Shown: piece after piece, positions 13,024 to 18,405 of the stretch
How the letters are laid out: each line of letters opens with the position of its first letter
How positions within the stretch are numbered: the stretch's first letter is position 1
NCBI GenBank assembly: GCA_937936215.1
Contig: CALGWX010000075.1
Coordinates: 1 to 18,405 of the forward strand
From: an uncultured Burkholderiaceae bacterium
Lineage (GTDB): Bacteria; Pseudomonadota; Gammaproteobacteria; Burkholderiales; Burkholderiaceae_F
DNA length: 18,405 nucleotides
Direction: 5' to 3'
Notes under the pieces: model-generated
Databases searched by the model: none
The model's input: only the letters and a program-made list of their open reading frames with translations
Told to the model about the DNA's origin: nothing
Made by a program: the position numbers and the translations under genes

Positions 13024-14358
13024 ATGCGAATCCATCTGAAGCGGTACGGCGTCGCCGGCGCAGCGACGCTGTTCGTCATCGGCGGGCTGGCGCTGGCGTT
13101 GCTCGGCGCCGGCGGCATCGTGGCCTGGGAATACAGCAACAGCAACCAGTTCTGCGCCACGATGTGCCACTCGGTGCACCCGGAGGAAACGCGCGCGCAC
13201 GGCATGGCCTCGCACGCCCGCGTCGACTGCGTCGAGTGCCACATGGGCCGGATCTCGACGCTGCACATGATGGCGCTGAAGCCGACGCACGCAAAGGAAC
13301 TGTGGGGAATGATCGTCGGCTACGAGCGGCCGTTGACGTCGCACACGCTGCGCCCGTCGCGCGACAACTGCGAGGGCTGCCACTGGCCGTCGGTCGAGCA
13401 CCATGACTCGATCGCCCTGAAGAAGCGCTACGACACCGACGAGAAGAGCACCGAGACCACCTATCGCCTGGTTCTGCACACGGGGATGGGGACGATCCGC
13501 GAGTCGAACGCGCGTGGGATCCACTGGCACATCGAGAACGACGTCGAGTTCATCGCCACCGACCCGCAGCGGCGCCAGATCCCCTGGGTGCGGGTGAAGA
13601 CGGCCGACGGCAAGGTCAGCACCTACGTCGACACCTCGTCGAAACTCTCGGAGGCGGAGCTGAAGAAGTTCACGCCGCGGCGGATGGAGTGCTTCGACTG
13701 CCACAACGCCGTTGGCCACCCCTTCAAGAACCCGGAAGACCTCGTCGACGATGCCCTCGCCAGTGGCCGCATCGACCGCAGTCTGCCGAACGCCAAGGCG
13801 CGGGCGGTGGCGCTCATCGAACAGGCGCAGAAGTTGACCGGCCCGCACAAGGAAATGGGGCCGAGGATCGACAAGCTGATCTCCGATGCGGCGCCGAAGG
13901 GCGAGATGACGGACGCGGAGAAGAAGTTCCGCGCCGCGATGAAGCAGATCCTGGTCGACAGTTCGTTCTCGCACCCCGGCCTGTCGTGGGCGTCTTTCGC
14001 CAACCACGCCGGGCACAAGGACTCGCCGGGATGCTTCCGCTGCCACGACGGCAAGCACCTCAACGAGAAAGGCGAGGCGATCCGCCTGCAGTGCACGCTG
14101 TGCCACAACCTGCCGCAGGTCGAGCGCGAGGGCGGCAAGGGATCGGTGCCGTCGACGGTGGCCGCAGGGCTGTCGCCGCCGCCGTCGCACGAAGAGCCCA
14201 ACTTCATGCACGACCACCGTACCAAGCTCGACGATTCCTGCACCATGTGCCACGGCAAGATCGAGTGGGGGGCCGATGGCGGCAGCTTCTGCGGCAACCC
14301 GGCCTGCCACGGCCGCAAGTGGCCCGAGATGACCCTCGACCCGCAGGCGCGCAAGTAG
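13024..14358 (+). CDS. NapC/NirT-type membrane-anchored octaheme cytochrome c with non-canonical heme motifs
   Basis: A 444-residue protein with one N-terminal membrane helix (about 12-34), as in NapC, NrfH and CymA quinol dehydrogenases, and a large periplasmic heme domain. Six canonical motifs begin at 69, 116, 223, 337, 357 and 406. Two further sites are unusual: C-ATM-CH (44-49, CX3CH), placed where NapC-family proteins carry their first heme, and C-GNPA-CH (423-429, CX4CH). Total potential hemes: eight. Between hemes 3 and 4 lies a region of about 100 residues without heme (HWHIENDVEFIATDP, predicted beta), and another helical one before heme 5. The ATG at 13024 has AGGGA 7 nt upstream; a GTG at 12982 is in frame but unlikely. 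The general layout recalls the inner-membrane cytochrome ImcH of Geobacter; homology is suggested, not shown. Likely quinol oxidation or electron relay with the two preceding gene products. Confidence 0.88.
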   Translation: MRIHLKRYGVAGAATLFVIGGLALALLGAGGIVAWEYSNSNQFCATMCHSVHPEETRAHGMASHARVDCVECHMGRISTLHMMALKPTHAKELWGMIVGYERPLTSHTLRPSRDNCEGCHWPSVEHHDSIALKKRYDTDEKSTETTYRLVLHTGMGTIRESNARGIHWHIENDVEFIATDPQRRQIPWVRVKTADGKVSTYVDTSSKLSEAELKKFTPRRMECFDCHNAVGHPFKNPEDLVDDALASGRIDRSLPNAKARAVALIEQAQKLTGPHKEMGPRIDKLISDAAPKGEMTDAEKKFRAAMKQILVDSSFSHPGLSWASFANHAGHKDSPGCFRCHDGKHLNEKGEAIRLQCTLCHNLPQVEREGGKGSVPSTVAAGLSPPPSHEEPNFMHDHRTKLDDSCTMCHGKIEWGADGGSFCGNPACHGRKWPEMTLDPQARK

Positions 14359-14567
14359 ACCGTCAAAGCAATTCGCTCCGGACGGCCAGCAGTGCACCCG
14401 CCGCGGGCTATTGGGCCTGCGCCGGCGCGGGCGCTGCGCGGTTTCGCTCGCTGCGGTCAACGCGGCAGGCTTGCGGGCGTTATGCTCCAAGCGCCTGGGC
14501 GCAGCCGAGGGCGCTGCAGTCCGGGCAAGCAAGCGCCCGGAAGGATCAACCATATAACGGAGGAAGG

Positions 14568-14864
14568 ATGAACAAGATTCTGATTGCAGCGGCCGCCGTG
14601 GCGGCCCTGGCGATGGCCGGCGGCGCGCAGGCGAGCGAGGCGATGGCCAAGGACAAGGGGTGCCTGGGCTGCCACGCCGTGGACGCCAAGAAAATGGGCC
14701 CCGCCTTCAAGGAGGTCGCGGCCAAGTACAAGGGCAAGGCTGATGCCGAGGCGACGATCATCGCCGAGCTGAAGTCGGGCAAGGTCGGCGGCAAGACGCA
14801 CCCGGTGCCGAAGGCCAGCGACGACGAGCTGAAGGCGCTGACCAAATGGATGCTGTCGCTCTAA
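14568..14864 (+). CDS. Second monoheme class I cytochrome c, paralogue of the first
   Basis: A 98-residue precursor with a signal peptide (1-23, ending AQAS) and a periplasmic mature domain. The heme motif is CLGCH (32-36), followed by KKMGPAFKEVAAKYKG (41-56), which keeps the Gly-Pro of cytochrome c551. At the sixth-ligand region it has GGKTHPVPKAS with His78 and lacks the expected Met; the end helix is DDELKALTKWMLSL. It is clearly related to the cytochrome at 10259-10543 over its whole length. The ATG at 14568 is preceded by GGAGGAAGG. It is 209 nt downstream of the octaheme gene; that gap holds GC-rich sequence without a gene, so it may have its own promoter. A probable soluble electron carrier for the multiheme complex. 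Confidence 0.9.
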   Translation: MNKILIAAAAVAALAMAGGAQASEAMAKDKGCLGCHAVDAKKMGPAFKEVAAKYKGKADAEATIIAELKSGKVGGKTHPVPKASDDELKALTKWMLSL

Positions 14865-14917
14865 TCGGCGCTACGCCGAGTTAGGCAACGAAAGCCGGCG
14901 CCAGCCGGCTTTCTCGT
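14865..14917. terminator. Bidirectional terminator between the cytochrome locus and the V-ATPase operon
   Basis: A small TCGGCG/CGCCGA hairpin (14865-14879) is followed by AAAGCCGGC (14891-14899) pairing with GCCGGCTTT (14904-14912) around a GCCA loop. The flanking AACG and CGTTTT can extend the stem and supply a T-rich end on the plus strand. The genes on both sides converge here. Confidence 0.7.
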
Positions 14918-14934
14918 TTTCGGGGCGGCGCCCA

Positions 14935-15543
14935 TCAGCCGGCGGCGGCTCGCGCGGCGCGACGAAGAAAACCCGCCTCGTCCTGCTCCAGTTCCTCCAG
15001 GCTGGTCTCGACCTCGTGCAGCGTTTGCTCGATCTCCGGCAGCAGCACATCCTGAAGCGCGCGCACGCGGCGCACGGTCTTGCGGTATTCGGCGTGCAGG
15101 CGGGCGAGATTGCCGCTGGCGGCAGCCAGTTGCGCCAGCTTGGCCGCCCAGGCCGCGAACGCGGCCCCGCAGGCGGCCGCCTCGGGTGACGGCATTACCG
15201 CCGGCGGCGCCTCGCCGGGGCTGCCGTCGAGCACGGCGTCGCGCATCGCCACGCCGAGCAGCGCCCGTCGCGACAGATGCAGTTGCTGCTCGCCCGGCGG
15301 CGCCGGATACACCTGCAGGCCGTTCAACCCGTGCCGGCGCAGCGCCGAGGCCAAGGCCTGCTCCGCTTTCGCCTGCAACGGCGCGGCCTCGGCGACCAGC
15401 GCGCGGTGGCGGCGCACCTCGCGCAGCATCTCGCCGGCGAGCAGCAGGCATTTCTCATCGAGGAACGCATAGCCCTCGCGCATGGTGCGCCGTTCCTCCG
15501 CCAGCGCGATGGCGAGGCTGCGCGTCGGCGTGAATTCGGCCAC
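14935..15543 (-). CDS. ntpD: V/A-type ATP synthase subunit D (central stalk)
   Basis: A 202-residue protein, normal for the D subunit that forms the rotating central shaft inside the A3B3 ring. The N-terminal motif FTPTRSLAIALAEERR and the following helix (GYAFLDEKCLLLAGEMLRE) match the family. The C-terminal helix has EYRKTVRRVRALQDVLLPEI and a Glu-rich end (SLEELEQDEAGF). The two long terminal helices form the expected coiled coil, with a variable Ala/Pro-rich middle. The start is GTG at 15543, 10 nt after the stop of the B subunit; AGGGA overlapping that stop is the ribosome site. It is the last gene of the operon within the window and its end faces the shared terminator. Confidence 0.9.
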   Translation of the reverse strand: MAEFTPTRSLAIALAEERRTMREGYAFLDEKCLLLAGEMLREVRRHRALVAEAAPLQAKAEQALASALRRHGLNGLQVYPAPPGEQQLHLSRRALLGVAMRDAVLDGSPGEAPPAVMPSPEAAACGAAFAAWAAKLAQLAAASGNLARLHAEYRKTVRRVRALQDVLLPEIEQTLHEVETSLEELEQDEAGFLRRAARAAAG

Positions 15544-15553
15544 GCGGGATCCC

Positions 15554-16954
15554 TCACTTGGACGCGGCGCCGCCGAGGTAGCGCTCGATCTGCGCGTCCG
15601 ACAGCCGCGTCAGCTCCGCCAGCGGCAGCGCCCGCAGCAGCCGCCAGCCGACCTCCATGCTCTCCTCCAGCGTTCGCGGCGCGACCTGGTGCACGAGCTG
15701 CCGCTCGAACTCGGCGCCGAAGGTCAGGTAGCTGCGGTCGGTCTCCGACAACCCTTCCTCGCCGACCACGCTCGCCAGCACGCGCGCCTGCACCGCGCGC
15801 GCGTACGCGGCATACAGTTGGCTGGCCAGCGCCGGGTGGTCCTCGTGCGTGTAGCCCTTGCCGGTGCCGTCCTTCATCAGCCGTGACAGGCTCGGCAGCA
15901 CGTTCACGGGCGGGAAGACGCCGGCGCGGTCCAGCTCGCGCGACAGCACGATCTGGCCCTCGGTGATGTAGCCGGACAGGTCCGGGATCGGGTGGCCGAT
16001 GTCGTCCGAGGGCATGGTCAGGATCGGCAGTTGGGTCAGGCTGCCGGCGGTGCCGTGGATGCAGCCGGCGCGCTCGTACAGCGTGGCGAGGTCCGAGTAC
16101 ATGTAGCCGGGGAAGCCCTTGCGGCCGGGCACCTCGCCCTTGGCGCCGGCCACCTCGCGCAGCGCCTCGCAGTAGTTGGTGATGTCGGTGACGATCACCA
16201 GCACGTGCTTGTGCTCGACGAAGGCCAGGTACTCGGCCGCGGTCAGCGCGAAACGCGGCGTCAGCAGCCGCTGCGTGCTGGAGTCGCTGGCGAGGTTCAG
16301 GAACAGCGCGCTTCGCTCCAGCGCGCCGGACTGCTCCAGTGCCCGGCGGAAGTACTCGGCCGTCGTGTGCGGCACGCCGATGCCGCAGAAGACGATCGCA
16401 AAGTCCCCCTTCGCGGCGCCGCGGCCCTCGCCGCGCAGCCGCGCGTGGCTGGCGATCTGCACCGCGATGCGGTCGTGCGGCAGGCCGCCGCCGGAAAACA
16501 GCGGCAGCTTCTGCCCGCGCACCAGGCTGTTCAGCAGGTCGATCGCGGTAATGCCGGTCTCGATGAACGCGCGCGGCGTCGCTCGCGCCAGCGGGTTGAT
16601 CGGCAGGCCGTCCACCCGCAGCCGTTCGCGCACCGCCAGTGGCGGGCCGCCGTCGATGACCTGCCCGACGCCGTTAAACACGCGCCCGAGCAGCCCCGGG
16701 CCGACGCCGAACTCGACCGGCGCGCCGAGGAAGCGCACCACGGTGTCCGCCAGCGCCAGGCCGGCGCCGGGCTCCAGCAGCTCGACGGTGACGAACTGCT
16801 CGTCGAGGGCGGCGATGCGGCCCAGCCGCCGCCGGCCATCGGCGCCCTCGACCTCGACCGCCTCGCCCAACCCCACGTCGAGCGTGCGGCGCAGGAACAG
16901 TAGCGGGCCGTCGAGCTTGACAGCCGCATCGTGGACGGTGACGCGCGGTTGCAT
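15554..16954 (-). CDS. ntpB: V/A-type ATP synthase subunit B (regulatory nucleotide-binding)
   Basis: A 466-residue protein of the alpha/beta ATPase fold. The catalytic P-loop is replaced by FSGGGLPHDRIAVQI, as in the non-catalytic B subunit. Family blocks are clear: GRVFNGVGQVIDGGPP, INPLARATPRAFIETGI, the VIVTDITNYCEALREV segment, KGFPGYMYSDLATLYERAG, PSDDIGHPIPDLSGYITEG and RLMKDGTGKGYTHEDH. The start is ATG 16954, 7 nt after the A stop, with GGAGG overlapping the end of the A gene. An upstream in-frame start would overlap A and adds no homologous sequence. It alternates with A in the hexameric head and helps set nucleotide binding at the A/B interface. Confidence 0.95.
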   Translation of the reverse strand: MQPRVTVHDAAVKLDGPLLFLRRTLDVGLGEAVEVEGADGRRRLGRIAALDEQFVTVELLEPGAGLALADTVVRFLGAPVEFGVGPGLLGRVFNGVGQVIDGGPPLAVRERLRVDGLPINPLARATPRAFIETGITAIDLLNSLVRGQKLPLFSGGGLPHDRIAVQIASHARLRGEGRGAAKGDFAIVFCGIGVPHTTAEYFRRALEQSGALERSALFLNLASDSSTQRLLTPRFALTAAEYLAFVEHKHVLVIVTDITNYCEALREVAGAKGEVPGRKGFPGYMYSDLATLYERAGCIHGTAGSLTQLPILTMPSDDIGHPIPDLSGYITEGQIVLSRELDRAGVFPPVNVLPSLSRLMKDGTGKGYTHEDHPALASQLYAAYARAVQARVLASVVGEEGLSETDRSYLTFGAEFERQLVHQVAPRTLEESMEVGWRLLRALPLAELTRLSDAQIERYLGGAASK

Positions 16955-16961
16955 CTGCGGC

Positions 16962-18405
16962 TCAGCCTCCCTTCGCGCCCGAGGGTGCACTCGGCGGCCT
17001 GGCCGGGGTGCCTGCCGTCACCGCGGTGGGCCCTTCGGCGGTCGCGCCGAGGGCGTCGAATGCCGCTTCCAGCTGCGCTTCGAGTTCGGCGAAGCGGCGG
17101 CGCATGGCGGCGGCATCGCGTTCGTCGATCTCCTCGCCCATCCGGGACAGCCGCCGCAGCAGCGGCAGCGCGGCGATCGCCTCCGGCGTGCCGCCGGCGG
17201 CGAGCAGCCGCTCGGCGCGCTCGATGAAGCGCGCCAGCAGCCGCAGCATCGCCGCCTGCCGCTCGGGGCCGCAGTAGCGGTCGGTCGGCGAGAACGCCGA
17301 CTGGCGCAGGAACGCCTCGTTGACCAGTTCCGCGTTCGCCAGCGTCAGCCGCTGCCGCGCCGGCAGCGCGTCCTTGCCGATGATGCGCGCCATGCGCTCC
17401 AGCCGCGCCTGCTCGTCGAGCAGGGTCAACAGGCGCCGGCGCAGCTCCAGCCACTCGTTCTCGCCGCTGGCGGCGCGCGCCCGAGCCGTGGTCGTCTCGC
17501 CGTACACCTGCGCCCACCACAGCGCGCAGTCGAGCGCGTCCTCGGAGTAGCTCTGCAGCGGATTGACGGCGGGATAGAAGCGCGCCTGCGCCCGCTTGGC
17601 GTCCAGCGCCCAGAAGCTGCGCACGTAGCGCTTGCTGTGGCTGGTCACCGGCTCGGAAAAATCGCCCGACGGCGGCGAGATCGAGCCGAGCAGCGTCACC
17701 GAGCCGGTCTCGCCGGCGAGCGTGGTCACCTTGGCGGCGCGCTCGTAGAAGTCGGCGATGCGGCTCGACAGGTAGTTGGGGTAGCCGCCCTCGCCGGGCA
17801 GTTCGCCGAAGCGGCCGGAGACCTCGCGCAGGGCTTCTGCCCAGCGGCTGGTGGAATCGGCCATCAGCGCCACGTGCAGGCCCTGGTCGCGGAAATACTC
17901 GGCCACCGTCACCGCGGCGTAGATGCTCGCCTCGCGCGCGGCCACCGGCATGTTCGAGGTGTTGGCGATCACCACCGTGCGCTCCATCAGCGGCCGGCCG
18001 GAGCGCGGGTCTTCCAGTTGCGGGAACTCCTCCAGCACGCCGGCGAGTTCGTTGCCGCGCTCGCCGCAGCCGAGGTAGACGATCACGTCGGCGTGGCAGC
18101 CCTTGGCGAGCGCTTCGAGCAGGATCGTCTTGCCGGTGCCGAAGCCGCCGGGAATCGCGCCCTTGCCGCCCAGCGCGATCGGGAACAGCGAGTCGAGGAT
18201 GCGCTGGCCGGTGACCAGCGGCTCGTCGGCAGGCAGCCGCGCCGCCACCGGCCGCGGCGTGCGCACCGGCCAGTGATGCGCCGCGCCGACCTCGCGCAGG
18301 CGGCCTGTGCTGTCGCGCAGCGTGATCAGCGGCGCGCGCAGCGCGTACTCGCCCGCGGCGGCCACCGAGACCACCTCGCCGGCGCAGTCCGGCGGCAGGC
18401 GTGCG
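16962..18405 (-). CDS. ntpA: V/A-type ATP synthase subunit A (catalytic), N-terminus cut off by window edge
   Basis: The last 480 residues of the catalytic subunit; the frame is still open at 18405, and roughly 100 residues are missing compared with the usual 580-600. Upstream residues to the edge (RLPPDCAGEVVSVAAAGEY) continue the homology, so an internal GTG at 18374 is not a start. Visible motifs: the end of the bulge domain (HHWPVRTPRPV), PLVTGQRILDSLFPIALGG, P-loop GGFGTGKT (codons 18126-18149), GCGERGNELAGVLEEFP with the catalytic Glu region, MADSTSRWAEALREVSGR, and SPPSGDFSEPVT. The C-terminal helical domain ends in a Pro/Ala-rich tail. It hydrolyses or makes ATP coupled to H+ or Na+ movement; the ion cannot be decided because the membrane ring genes are outside the window. 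Confidence 0.95.
   Translation of the reverse strand, partial: ARLPPDCAGEVVSVAAAGEYALRAPLITLRDSTGRLREVGAAHHWPVRTPRPVAARLPADEPLVTGQRILDSLFPIALGGKGAIPGGFGTGKTILLEALAKGCHADVIVYLGCGERGNELAGVLEEFPQLEDPRSGRPLMERTVVIANTSNMPVAAREASIYAAVTVAEYFRDQGLHVALMADSTSRWAEALREVSGRFGELPGEGGYPNYLSSRIADFYERAAKVTTLAGETGSVTLLGSISPPSGDFSEPVTSHSKRYVRSFWALDAKRAQARFYPAVNPLQSYSEDALDCALWWAQVYGETTTARARAASGENEWLELRRRLLTLLDEQARLERMARIIGKDALPARQRLTLANAELVNEAFLRQSAFSPTDRYCGPERQAAMLRLLARFIERAERLLAAGGTPEAIAALPLLRRLSRMGEEIDERDAAAMRRRFAELEAQLEAAFDALGATAEGPTAVTAGTPARPPSAPSGAKGG

Noticed and set aside
12916..14553. 545-codon minus-strand open frame across the octaheme gene
   Set aside because: The heme motifs, membrane helix and ribosome site are all on the plus strand; the antisense product has no recognisable domain.
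1..18405. Mobile element, prophage or CRISPR
   Set aside because: No transposase, integrase, long terminal inverted repeats or regularly spaced repeats were seen; gene order is coherent throughout.

Overview
The window reads as a chromosomal stretch from a high-GC Gram-negative bacterium. Two TonB-dependent outer-membrane receptors, periplasmic c-type cytochromes, a Spy/CpxP-like protein and c551-style monoheme cytochromes point to a respiratory proteobacterium. My best guess is a betaproteobacterium of the Rhodocyclaceae type. That is inference from gene content and style, because no rRNA or other phylogenetic marker is present. I see no tRNA, rRNA, CRISPR array, transposase or integrase.

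Region 1 (about 41-9189) is a metal-uptake island, most likely for nickel. On the minus strand a TonB receptor (545-2500) is followed 3 nt later by a small exported FmdE-family protein (41-541). Divergently, on the plus strand, come nikR (2728-3189), a 99-residue protein that is 37% histidine (3260-3559), a 625-nt gene-free stretch, then an ECF-type transporter encoded as a fused NikM-NikN subunit (4185-5210), NikQ (5307-6110) and NikO (6169-6981), and a second, unrelated TonB receptor (7108-9189). Together they give two outer-membrane gates, a possible periplasmic handler, an inner-membrane pump, a cytosolic buffer and a nickel-responsive repressor. The two junctions inside the transporter operon carry GC-rich stem-loops and short ORFs that link one stop codon to the next start codon.

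Region 2 (9432-14864) is a cytochrome locus. A minus-strand Spy/CpxP-like protein (9432-9983) is divergent from a monoheme cytochrome c (10259-10543), which ends in a strong terminator. After a candidate FNR-type site come an 11-heme cytochrome with a C-terminal membrane anchor (10791-12041), a cytochrome b561-like membrane protein (12051-12926), an octaheme NapC/NirT-type cytochrome with two non-canonical heme motifs (13024-14358), and a second monoheme cytochrome paralogous to the first (14568-14864). The three central proteins look like a membrane quinol/cytochrome c oxidoreductase with 19 covalent hemes plus probable b hemes. Both monoheme partners have His-Pro where c551-type cytochromes carry the axial Met. 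This is the best candidate here for an incompletely described system.

Region 3 (14935-18405, minus strand) is the 3' end of a V/A-type ATPase operon, in the order A (N-terminus cut by the window edge), B, D. It converges on the cytochrome locus at a shared terminator. Rotary V/A-type ATPases are an accessory in proteobacteria, which normally rely on F-type enzymes.
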